This document shows positions 5,860 to 12,371 of a stretch of 17,192 nucleotides of DNA, one piece after another. The first letter of the stretch is position 1, and each line of letters starts with the position of its first letter. The stretch is from NCBI GenBank assembly GCA_024654105.1, contig JANLID010000102.1, positions 1-17,192 of the forward strand, read 5' to 3'. The translations under genes were made by a program, and so were the position numbers. The notes beneath the pieces are model-generated. The model saw only the letters and a list, made by a program, of their open reading frames with translations. It did not search any database and was not told the origin of the DNA. The stretch comes from Gallionella sp. GTDB lineage: Bacteria; Pseudomonadota; Gammaproteobacteria; Burkholderiales; Gallionellaceae.

Positions 5860-6666
5860 CTATTTCAGGCCCAGCACATCCTGCATGTCATACATGCCCG
5901 CCGGCTTTTCTCTCAGGAAGCGCGCGGCACGCAGCGCGCCCAGCGCAAAAGTCGCGCGACTGCTGGCTTTATGGGTAATTTCAATGCGCTCGCCAACCCC
6001 CGCATAAAGCACGGTATGGTCGCCGACGATGTCGCCGCCGCGCACGGTGGCGAAACCGATGGTGGAAGGATCACGCTCCCCGGTTACGCCTTCACGGCCA
6101 TATACAGCGCATTGCGCCAGATCGCGCCCCAGAGTACGCGCCACGACTTCGCCCATGCCCAGTGCGGTGCCGGACGGCGCATCCACTTTGCGGCGGTGGT
6201 GCGCCTCAATGATTTCGATGTCATAGCCGTGGCTCAATACCCGCGAGGCCGTCTCCAGCAACTTGAACACCAGGTTCACGCCGACGCTCATGTTGGGCGC
6301 AAACACGATACCGATGTCCTGCGCTGCCGCGCCAAGTTGCGCCTTTTGCTGCGCACTCAGGCCGGTCGTGCCGATCACCATATTCACGCCCAGTTTGCGG
6401 CAGGTTTCGAGGTGAAGCAACGTGCCTTCGGGACGGGTAAAATCAATCAGTACGTCCGCGCCCTGCAAGGCGGCGGCTACATCCGCACTGATTTTTACGC
6501 CACAGACCGTGCCGCACAATTCTCCGGCATCTTTACCCAGCAGTGAGCTGCCGCCATGCTCCAGCGCGGCATGCAACACCAGATCATCGGCCTGCATCAC
6601 ACACTCCAGCAACGCACGCCCCATGCGTCCGCCGCTACCGGCAATGGCGATTTTGATTTTACTCAT
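5860..6666 (-). CDS. dapB: 4-hydroxy-tetrahydrodipicolinate reductase
   Basis: DapB reduces 4-hydroxy-tetrahydrodipicolinate with NAD(P)H in the diaminopimelate/lysine pathway, which feeds peptidoglycan. The 268-residue protein shows the dinucleotide loop GSGGRMG (10-16), the second nucleotide segment IGTTG (98-102), and the catalytic block IEAHHRRKVDAPSGTAL with His156-His157 and Lys160, then Gly166-Thr167. The ATG at 6666 is chosen because AAAGGAAA lies just upstream; a GTG at 6690 would extend it without support. It follows bamE by 44 bases on the same strand, an arrangement common in betaproteobacteria (smpA/omlA-dapB). Confidence 0.97.
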   Translation of the reverse strand: MSKIKIAIAGSGGRMGRALLECVMQADDLVLHAALEHGGSSLLGKDAGELCGTVCGVKISADVAAALQGADVLIDFTRPEGTLLHLETCRKLGVNMVIGTTGLSAQQKAQLGAAAQDIGIVFAPNMSVGVNLVFKLLETASRVLSHGYDIEIIEAHHRRKVDAPSGTALGMGEVVARTLGRDLAQCAVYGREGVTGERDPSTIGFATVRGGDIVGDHTVLYAGVGERIEITHKASSRATFALGALRAARFLREKPAGMYDMQDVLGLK

Positions 6667-6710
6667 ACCATTTCCTTTGCTTGCCTGCACGCTCTTTGTC
6701 GATCACTGTG

Positions 6711-7043
6711 TCACCGTCCTGCCTGACTGTCATCAATGCGCACCAGGTTATCGCCTTCAAAATAAAGTGTCAGCCGTTGCTTTTCGACCAACTCACCGCG
6801 CTGTTCCAGGAGATAAACATAGTCCCAGCGATTACCGTGAAAGACATCACTAACCATCGGCGTACCCAGCACATAACGCACCTGCTGCCTGGACATGCCG
6901 ATCTTGAGCTTGTCGCGCATTTCCGGCGTAACATAATTGCCTTGGCGGATGTCCATTTTGTATGGCGACAGCACCGGTGAGGAAAGGTAGCTGCATGAAG
7001 CCAGCAGCATGGAAAGCAGAATCAGTTTGATACGCATAATCAT
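6711..7043 (-). CDS. bamE: Outer membrane assembly lipoprotein BamE (SmpA/OmlA)
   Basis: BamE is a small lipoprotein of the BAM complex that inserts beta-barrel proteins into the outer membrane. The 110-residue product has a lipoprotein signal MIMRIKLILLSMLLASC with the modified cysteine at 17. The mature part carries the family core PYKMDIRQGNYVTPEM, KIGMSRQQVRYVLGTPMVSD and NRWDYVYLLEQRG. Two starts are possible: ATG 7043 and ATG 7037. The second has GACGAG at a better distance, so it may be the real one. It lies between recN and dapB. The fur gene that often sits beside bamE in betaproteobacteria is not here. Confidence 0.95.
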   Translation of the reverse strand: MIMRIKLILLSMLLASCSYLSSPVLSPYKMDIRQGNYVTPEMRDKLKIGMSRQQVRYVLGTPMVSDVFHGNRWDYVYLLEQRGELVEKQRLTLYFEGDNLVRIDDSQAGR

Positions 7044-7081
7044 CTCGTCACTTCAATCTTCAATTAACGTCGCATGATACC

Positions 7082-8743
7082 TCAAGCGGCCATACCCAAC
7101 ATCTCTGCCGCATGCTTGCGCGTAGTTTCAGTAAGCTTTACGCCGCCCAGCATACGGGCGATTTCCTCAATGCGTTGCTCACCGCCCAACACGGAGATGC
7201 GGCTCAACGTAACGCCATTTTCCACTATCTTGTTGACTTGCCACTGATGATCGGCCGCAGCAGCAACTTGCGGCAAATGCGTGACACATAGAACCTGATA
7301 GTCTTCACCCAATCGCTTGAGCAAACGTCCGACAATTTCTGCCACGCGTCCGCCGATGCCGCTGTCCACTTCGTCGAAGATCAGCGTCGGTACGCTGGCG
7401 ATTCGGCTGGTAGCAACCTGTATCGCCAGACTGATGCGCGACAGCTCGCCGCCGGAAGCAACCTTGGCCAGGCTGCGCACCGGCATCCCGGGGTTCGCGG
7501 CAACCTGGAACTCGACGGCCTCCAGACCGCAAGCATTGCCTTCAGCCAACGGCGGCAATGCCACGGCAAAACTGCCGCCCTGCATCGCCAGCGTCTGCAT
7601 TGCGGCGGTAATCTCGCGCGCCAGCTTGCTGGCTACCCGTTTACGCCCGGCGCTCAGCTTCTGCGCCGCCGCCAGGTAGTTTTGCCGAGCGGCTTGTTCC
7701 TGCCGCTCCAGTTCGGCGAGATCAGCCTCGCCGCCCAGCTCCGCCAGACGCGACTCGATACGCTGCAACGCCTCGTCCAGATGTTCCGGTGCGACGCGAT
7801 ATTTGCGCGCAGCATCCATCACGCTTTGGATACGCCGTTCCAGTTCGTGCAGGCGCTGCGGGTCACTGTCCAGACGCTGCTGATAATGACGCAGCGCGTA
7901 CACCGCCTCCTGCAACTCGGCCTGCGCACTTTCCAGCATCTGCAAGGTATCGCCCAGACTTGCGTCATGCGTCATGCCGTCGCGCAGCCGCGCCGTCAGC
8001 GCGTTGAGTTGCGCCAGACAGGCGGTGTCTGATTCGCCCAGAATTTCGATGCCGAACGCGGCGGTCTCCAGCAGGCTCGCGGCATGCGCGAGTCGCGCAT
8101 GGTCTGCCTGCGTCTCGCCCCATTCCGCCGCATTAAAGCTCAAACCGTGCAACTCATCGCGTTGAAACTGCAACAACTCACGTTCGGCGGCCACCGCCTC
8201 GATATTCTCGCTCAGGCTAATACGGCGGCGATGTAATGCCTGCCAGTCGCGGTACAGCGCCGCGACATTTTCTGCCTCCTCCATCATCCCCGCGTGACCG
8301 TCCAGCAGCATGCGTTGCATATCAGGGCGGAGCAGCGATTGGTGCGCATGCTGGCCGTGAATATCGAGCAATTGATCACCCGCTTCGCGCAACTGCTGCA
8401 GGGTAGCACTGCGCCCGTTAATGAAACCGCGCGAACGTCCACCGGCATCCAGTACGCGGCGCAGCAGACACACATTTTCGTCGCCGGCCAGATCCTGCCC
8501 AGCCAGCCATGCTTGCAAATACGGCAACGCCGTAATGTCGAATTCAGCGGCGATCTCGGCGCGCTCGCAACCATTGCGCACCATTGCGGCGTCACCACGC
8601 TCGCCAAGTGCCAGCGACAGCGCATCGATCAGGATGGATTTGCCCGCGCCGGTCTCGCCGGTCAGCGCGGTGAAACCGGAGGAAAAATCCAGCTCAAGCA
8701 AGGAGACAATGACGAAATCGCGAACACTCAGGAATTTCAGCAT
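7082..8743 (-). CDS. recN: DNA double-strand break repair ATPase RecN
   Basis: RecN is an SMC-like cytoplasmic ATPase that gathers broken DNA ends for recombination. At 553 residues it has the same length as the E. coli protein. The Walker A is GETGAGKS (29-36), the ABC signature SGGELSR (430-436), the Walker B TLIFDEVDSG (453-462) and the H-loop CVTHLPQ (486-492), with a coiled-coil middle (about 155-375) rich in Glu, Arg and Ala. All catalytic elements are intact. Its ATG directly follows the nadK stop (TAAATG), so the two are co-transcribed and probably translationally coupled. I saw no LexA-like box in front of nadK, so damage control is not evident from sequence. Confidence 0.97.
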   Translation of the reverse strand: MLKFLSVRDFVIVSLLELDFSSGFTALTGETGAGKSILIDALSLALGERGDAAMVRNGCERAEIAAEFDITALPYLQAWLAGQDLAGDENVCLLRRVLDAGGRSRGFINGRSATLQQLREAGDQLLDIHGQHAHQSLLRPDMQRMLLDGHAGMMEEAENVAALYRDWQALHRRRISLSENIEAVAAERELLQFQRDELHGLSFNAAEWGETQADHARLAHAASLLETAAFGIEILGESDTACLAQLNALTARLRDGMTHDASLGDTLQMLESAQAELQEAVYALRHYQQRLDSDPQRLHELERRIQSVMDAARKYRVAPEHLDEALQRIESRLAELGGEADLAELERQEQAARQNYLAAAQKLSAGRKRVASKLAREITAAMQTLAMQGGSFAVALPPLAEGNACGLEAVEFQVAANPGMPVRSLAKVASGGELSRISLAIQVATSRIASVPTLIFDEVDSGIGGRVAEIVGRLLKRLGEDYQVLCVTHLPQVAAAADHQWQVNKIVENGVTLSRISVLGGEQRIEEIARMLGGVKLTETTRKHAAEMLGMAA

Positions 8744-9616
8744 TTACAGTGTCTGGTTCCAGAGCAACTTCTCGCGCAGCGTATGATAGTAGCTGTGTCC
8801 CACCGGATGCAGCAGACAGGCCGCTTCAGGATGGCGCGTGACGATGATCTTGTCATGCAACTGCAAGTCGCAACTGGTATGGCTGTCATAACGCACATGG
8901 ATATCACTGGTGCGGTGTATCAGGATTTCCAGCACGGAGCTACTCTTCACCACGATGGGGCGATTGCTCAGCGTATGGGGGCACACCGGCACCAGCTCCA
9001 ACACATCCAGACTGGGATGCAGAATCGGCCCGCCCGCCGACAGCGCATAAGCCGTCGAGCCGGTGGGCGAGGAAACAATCAGTCCGTCTGCGCGTTGATT
9101 GTACAAATACTCGCCATCGATACGTACCTCGAATTCGATCATGCTGCTGATATTACTGCGATGCACAACCACTTCATTGAAGGCCAGCCCGTTGGATATT
9201 TCAACATTATTGCGCAACACACGCGCCGACAACAACAGGCGCTGCTCGGTGACAAACTTGCCGTCCAGCATCGCCTCCATGCTGTCCTGCATGTTCTCCA
9301 ATGTGAGGTCGGTGAGAAATCCCAGCCGGCCCTGATTCACGCCAACCAGCGGCACATGATATGGCGACAAGGTACGCGCGATATTCAGCATGGTGCCATC
9401 ACCGCCGATCACGATAGCCAGATCTATTACACTGGCCATTTCGTTCAGGTTCATCGACGGATAGCGGCTGCCCTTGATGTGCTCGGCGGTCAGGCTGTCC
9501 ACCGCCACGTTCAGCCCCTTGGACGACAAAAACGCGGCCAGGCTCAACAATGGACCGGCGATTTCCGGAGCCTTGTGCTTGCCGATTAACGCAACGTTTT
9601 GAAAAGGGAATTTCAT
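8744..9616 (-). CDS. nadK: NAD kinase
   Basis: NadK phosphorylates NAD to NADP in the cytoplasm. The 290-residue product has the GGDGTML motif (71-77), the paired Asn-Glu at 147-148, and DGLIVSSPTGSTAY (177-190), all diagnostic for the family. ATG 9616 (MKFPFQNVALIGKHK) is the conserved start; upstream extensions in frame are not supported. No ribosome binding site precedes it, but a strong promoter ends seven bases upstream. The nadK-recN order is common in betaproteobacteria, where hrcA often lies upstream; here an HHE-domain gene takes that place. Confidence 0.97.
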   Translation of the reverse strand: MKFPFQNVALIGKHKAPEIAGPLLSLAAFLSSKGLNVAVDSLTAEHIKGSRYPSMNLNEMASVIDLAIVIGGDGTMLNIARTLSPYHVPLVGVNQGRLGFLTDLTLENMQDSMEAMLDGKFVTEQRLLLSARVLRNNVEISNGLAFNEVVVHRSNISSMIEFEVRIDGEYLYNQRADGLIVSSPTGSTAYALSAGGPILHPSLDVLELVPVCPHTLSNRPIVVKSSSVLEILIHRTSDIHVRYDSHTSCDLQLHDKIIVTRHPEAACLLHPVGHSYYHTLREKLLWNQTL

Positions 9617-9623
9617 GGGCGCG

Positions 9624-9652
9624 ATTAAACCACATCGCCCATGCAATGACAA
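9624..9652 (-). promoter_or_regulatory. Candidate promoter of nadK-recN
   Basis: On the minus strand TTGTCA (9647-9652) and TTTAAT (9624-9629) each match the sigma-70 consensus at five of six positions with exactly 17 bp between. The -10 ends seven bases before the nadK ATG, so the transcript would start on or next to the start codon. The nadK-recN pair can thus be transcribed independently of the HHE gene. Confidence 0.65.
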
Positions 9653-9671
9653 AGCCAAGCCAACGGTATGA

Positions 9672-10052
9672 TTAAAGCAGCCTTTCAATTACCGGGAAAA
9701 GCTCTCTTTCCTCGAATCTCACATGATCCGATAAACCCTTGCCGAAGCTGTCCAATGCTTCGATATTGTGTTGCCGCAATCCATCGAGCAACGCCCGCAA
9801 CTGTTGGTGATCCGCCATAGTGCGTTGCACAAGCGGCTGCATTTCCGCGCTGCACAGAAGCGGCAGCAACGACTGTTCTTCAATCTGGAAATGCGGTCCC
9901 AATTCATCAGAGAATGCGCGGATTACGCGCTGACAAGTTTTGGCTATCTGCTCCTCGTCGCGCGATTGTGCGGCCCGTTCGCACGCCTTCGCCAACGTAA
10001 GTGCCGTGTGATGCTCGCGCGATAAAGGCTGCAAGGCCGGGCTTCTTTTCAT
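9672..10052 (-). CDS. Hemerythrin HHE cation-binding domain protein
   Basis: The 126-residue cytoplasmic protein is a single four-helix hemerythrin-like domain. Metal ligands expected for a di-iron site are visible: His14/His15 in SREHHTAL, His54 and Glu58 in PHFQIEEQSLLPLL, His82 in MADHQQLRALL, and His110 and Glu114 in SDHVRFEERELFPVIE. Such proteins bind O2 or NO, store or sense iron, or repair iron-sulfur centres; the exact role is not readable here. ATG 10052 is chosen; a TTG at 10064 immediately after the upstream stop is an alternative. It starts 12 bases after the FmdE-like gene, indicating co-transcription and a possible shared redox or metal role. Confidence 0.88.
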   Translation of the reverse strand: MKRSPALQPLSREHHTALTLAKACERAAQSRDEEQIAKTCQRVIRAFSDELGPHFQIEEQSLLPLLCSAEMQPLVQRTMADHQQLRALLDGLRQHNIEALDSFGKGLSDHVRFEERELFPVIERLL

Positions 10053-10064
10053 GTCAAGCGCCAA

Positions 10065-10673
10065 TCACGCCGGTGTCACCACAAAAACCTGCGGGTCATC
10101 ACCGTATTCGAGCAGGATACGGCGCACCCGTTCCTGCCACAGCCGGCGAAATTCGGCTATCTCATCCGGCGTTGCCGTATTTGCCAGGCAATTTGCCATC
10201 AGTTCCGATACGCGCGGCGAACCCGGCACATGCTGCAAATTGGCTGCGACATAAACCGCGCGACCCGTATCGAGCCGGGCAAAACGCATCTCTCCAGGCA
10301 TGTCCACCGCGAAGAACAGCAAGCGCCGCCGGTCGAACTGTCCGGCCAACCCCTTGAAGCCGGTTTCCGACGTGGCACCGGTCAGCATGCTCATGACATT
10401 CGCAATGACACCCGTCACGCCGCCGGTGCTGCCCTGCCTGAACTCCACGCGAATATCACCACGCACCGGCATCGCGTCCGGGTAAAGAAAACTCAGCGCC
10501 TTATAGGCCGCCCAGTAGGCCGATGCAACCGTTGGACAGGAATGCCCAGCCAGCCGCACCGCGTCGAAATAACCATACTGCAGAATTCCATCCTCTGTCG
10601 CGCCGAGGAATTCGGCCAGCGGGTCATACAGACTGATCTTGGGTACCTCATCAAAAAAATTCGGATGGCTCAT
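10065..10673 (-). CDS. FmdE-like domain protein of unknown function
   Basis: This 202-residue protein resembles the FmdE family (formylmethanofuran dehydrogenase subunit E-like). It has GHSCPTVASAYWAAYKAL (43-60, compare the family GHLCPG..GYR), a GVTGVIANVMSMLTGAT block (85-101, compare the TGCT-type motif) and GFKGLAGQFDRRRLLFF. Two typical family cysteines are replaced (Thr48 region and Ala100). A C-terminal alpha-helical tail (about 165-190) ends in QVFVVTPA. No signal peptide or membrane segment is seen. The function of bacterial FmdE-like proteins outside methanogenesis-type enzymes is unclear, and it is not evidence of C1 chemistry here. ATG 10673 is used; TTG one codon upstream is possible. 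It starts eight bases after the stop of a TonB-receptor stump and precedes the HHE gene by 12 bases. Confidence 0.55.
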   Translation of the reverse strand: MSHPNFFDEVPKISLYDPLAEFLGATEDGILQYGYFDAVRLAGHSCPTVASAYWAAYKALSFLYPDAMPVRGDIRVEFRQGSTGGVTGVIANVMSMLTGATSETGFKGLAGQFDRRRLLFFAVDMPGEMRFARLDTGRAVYVAANLQHVPGSPRVSELMANCLANTATPDEIAEFRRLWQERVRRILLEYGDDPQVFVVTPA

Positions 10674-10681
10674 CAATAATC

Positions 10682-10873
10682 TCAGAAAGTAAAGTTCACT
10701 TCGGCAGTCACATTCCGTCCGGGTAACAGGAAATAGGAGTAGGCCTTTTTGTCCAGCAAGTTGTTGACCGCAACCGACCCCCCCACCATCCTGGAGAACG
10801 TATAGCCGACCTTGGCATTCACCATGGTGCGAGCATCGTAGCTGCCCGGCACGCCTTCCACAATATCGGTATT
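10682..10873 (-). pseudogene. C-terminal stump of a TonB-dependent outer membrane receptor
   Basis: Read on the minus strand, the frame ending at TGA (10682-10684) encodes about 63 residues. They include TMVNAKVGYTFSRMVGGSVAVNNLLDKKAY split over two strands, then PGRNVTAEVNFTF. The V-x-N-L-L-D-K-x-Y element, the PGR turn and a terminal aromatic Phe are classic for the last beta strands of TonB-dependent receptors. The frame is closed upstream by a stop at 10874-10876, where unrelated sequence leading to the sigma factor begins. The plug and most of the barrel are lost, so it cannot function. The remaining end sits eight bases before the FmdE-like gene. Confidence 0.85.
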
Positions 10874-10970
10874 TTACTATTGTAAAAAACTGGAAAACGA
10901 AATATCTGGTTCAAGGATGTTTCCATACTAATGCAGTACCCTGCAATAATTTGCTACCATCCAGCCTCGT

Positions 10971-10977
10971 AAAGGAG
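10971..10977 (+). promoter_or_regulatory. Ribosome binding site that fixes the CTG start of the sigma factor
   Basis: AAAGGAG is a near-ideal anti-16S match. The in-frame CTG follows after eight bases, the correct distance, whereas the next normal start codon is over 80 bases away. Confidence 0.65.
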
Positions 10978-10985
10978 CATTCAAC

Positions 10986-11552
10986 CTGTCCAGCCCCGCC
11001 GAACTATCGCAGTTTCTCAGCAGCGTAGAACGCCGCGCTTACAAGCAGGCGCTGTATGCCGTGCAAAATGAGCATGCCGCACTGGATATCGTGCAGGACG
11101 CGATGATCAAGCTCGCCGAAAAATATGGGGGCAAACCAGCCGCAGAATTTCCGCCGCTATTCCAGCGCATTCTGCAAAACACCATTCGCGATTATTACCG
11201 TAGGCAAAAGGTCAAGAATGCCTGCATGACTGTGTTTTCCTCACTGATTCCGAAAAATGACGATGAGGAATATGATCCGCTCGAAAGCCTGCAAGACGCC
11301 GATAATCAGAGCGCGCCTGCCGACCCCGATGAATCCCAGCAACAGCGCCAGGTGATCGCGCTGATTGAACAAGCGCTCACCAAGCTTCCGGCGCGTCAAC
11401 GCGAAGCCTTCCTGCTGCGTTACTGGGAAGGCCTGGATCAGGCTGAAACCGCCATGGCGATGGGATGCACCGAGGGAAGCGTTAAAACTCACTGCTCACG
11501 CGCAACGCATGCGCTCGCTGCATCTCTTAAACACATGACCAAAGACAGGTGA
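10986..11552 (+). CDS. Sigma-70 family (ECF-like) RNA polymerase sigma factor
   Basis: The product directs RNA polymerase to a small regulon. Region 2 is seen in LFQRILQNTIRDYYRRQK and region 4 in LPARQREAFLLRYWEGLDQAETAMAMGCTEGSVKTH split across its helix-turn-helix. The recognisable N-terminus (SSPAELSQFLSSVERRAYKQALYAV) lies upstream of the first GTG (11061). The only fitting start is CTG at 10986, eight bases after AAAGGAG (10971-10977); no in-frame ATG, GTG or TTG exists between the stop at 10947 and 11061. With CTG the protein has 188 residues. DUF3619 and DUF3106 genes follow, a conserved betaproteobacterial arrangement. A perfect 25-bp tandem repeat begins in its last codons. If CTG is not used, the gene is start-defective or short. 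Confidence 0.85.
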   Translation: MSSPAELSQFLSSVERRAYKQALYAVQNEHAALDIVQDAMIKLAEKYGGKPAAEFPPLFQRILQNTIRDYYRRQKVKNACMTVFSSLIPKNDDEEYDPLESLQDADNQSAPADPDESQQQRQVIALIEQALTKLPARQREAFLLRYWEGLDQAETAMAMGCTEGSVKTHCSRATHALAASLKHMTKDR

Positions 11553-11577
11553 TAAACACATGACCAAAGACAGGTGA
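11528..11577 (+). repeat. Perfect 25-bp tandem duplication at the sigma factor 3' end
   Basis: Bases 11528-11552 are repeated exactly at 11553-11577. The unit contains the last codons of the sigma gene (MTKDR), its TGA stop and an AGGTGA ribosome binding motif. The second copy is shifted in frame and forms a complete five-codon ORF (11560-11577). The AGGTGA of copy two (11572-11577) serves the DUF3619 start at 11585. Confidence 0.95.
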
Positions 11578-11584
11578 CAGAAAC

Positions 11585-11935
11585 ATGAATCCCACCAATC
11601 CGCATGACATTACTCCCGAGGCGATTGCCGGGCTGCTGACTCGCGCCACCGGGCAGCTTGATGACAACACCGTCGCCGCATTACGTCGGGCGCGCAACCT
11701 TGCACTGGAGAGGCAAGCGTTGAACCAGCCTGCTTTTGCGCTGAGCACAGGGCACGGCATACACTGGCCGATACCGCATACTACCTATCAATGGATGGCG
11801 ATGGCCGTCCTGCTGGTAGCCATGCTTGCCGGCGGAATAAGCTACTGGCATCATGTGCATGAACGCGAAATGAGTCATCTGGATATTGCCATTTTGACTG
11901 ATGATTTGCCTATGGAGATTTTCATAGATCGGTAA
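11585..11935 (+). CDS. DUF3619 family single-pass membrane protein, candidate anti-sigma factor
   Basis: The 116-residue product has a cytoplasmic N-terminal part with an amphipathic helical segment (LLTRATGQLDDNTVAALRRARNLAL split near residue 25), one membrane helix at about 69-87 (YQWMAMAVLLVAMLAGGI), and a short C-terminal tail, LDIAILTDDLPMEIFIDR, that is the hallmark of DUF3619. The family lies downstream of this type of sigma factor in betaproteobacteria, so an anti-sigma or membrane-sensing role is a reasonable inference, not shown. ATG 11585 has AGGTGA seven bases upstream, supplied by the second copy of the 25-bp repeat. The next gene starts four bases after its stop. Confidence 0.85.
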   Translation: MNPTNPHDITPEAIAGLLTRATGQLDDNTVAALRRARNLALERQALNQPAFALSTGHGIHWPIPHTTYQWMAMAVLLVAMLAGGISYWHHVHEREMSHLDIAILTDDLPMEIFIDR

Positions 11936-11939
11936 CCGC

Positions 11940-12356
11940 ATGAAGCAATCAGCTCCAGCCCAACCCAATCATCTTGGTTCTGCTTGCCATCGTAGCAGGG
12001 GCATGCCTGTCGCTTGCCTGACGCTGCTTTGCGCCTTGAGCATCTCATCTGCCGCCGCGTCACCGCAGCCCTGGCAATCGCTCACACCCTCCCAGCAGGA
12101 GGCGCTCGCGCCATTATCTCAACAGTGGAACGGGTTGCCGGAGGCGCAACAGCACAACCTGCTGAATGTCGCCAAACATTATCCGGGATTAACCGCAGAA
12201 GAAAAACAGCGCTTCCTGAGCCGCCTGGGAGCATGGAGCAAACTTACTCCGGAACAACGTCAGGCAGCACGCGACAAATATCGCGCCTTCAGCCTGGTTC
12301 CCGAAGACAAGCGCGAACAGGTGAAGCAGATGATTAAGGAAGATCAAGCACAGTAA
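11940..12356 (+). CDS. DUF3106 family secreted protein
   Basis: The 138-residue product carries an N-terminal export signal (hydrophobic stretch MPVACLTLLCALSISSAAA at 22-40) with a long, positively charged leader if the ATG at 11940 is used. The ATG at 12003 would give a shorter, more typical signal peptide. The mature part has the DUF3106 pattern of repeated WQSLTPSQQEALAPL, WNGLPEAQQHNLLNVAKHYPGLTAEEKQRF and WSKLTPEQRQAARDKYR blocks, each a helix with a leading W and L-T/P turn. The protein is probably periplasmic; its function is unknown, and the helix-repeat style recalls heavy-metal or envelope-stress binders. It converges with lptG, with a 15-base gap and no terminator seen. Confidence 0.85.
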   Translation: MKQSAPAQPNHLGSACHRSRGMPVACLTLLCALSISSAAASPQPWQSLTPSQQEALAPLSQQWNGLPEAQQHNLLNVAKHYPGLTAEEKQRFLSRLGAWSKLTPEQRQAARDKYRAFSLVPEDKREQVKQMIKEDQAQ

Positions 12357-12371
12357 AAAGCAAAATGGTTT

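Noticed and set aside
8294..9589. 431-codon open frame on the plus strand across nadK and recN
   Set aside because: It lies opposite two clearly conserved genes and shows no recognisable domain; composition is that of an antisense shadow.
10880..10908. TTGTAA and TATCTG at 17-bp spacing as the sigma factor promoter
   Set aside because: The -10 matches at only three of six positions and it would lie about 80 bases upstream; too weak to claim.
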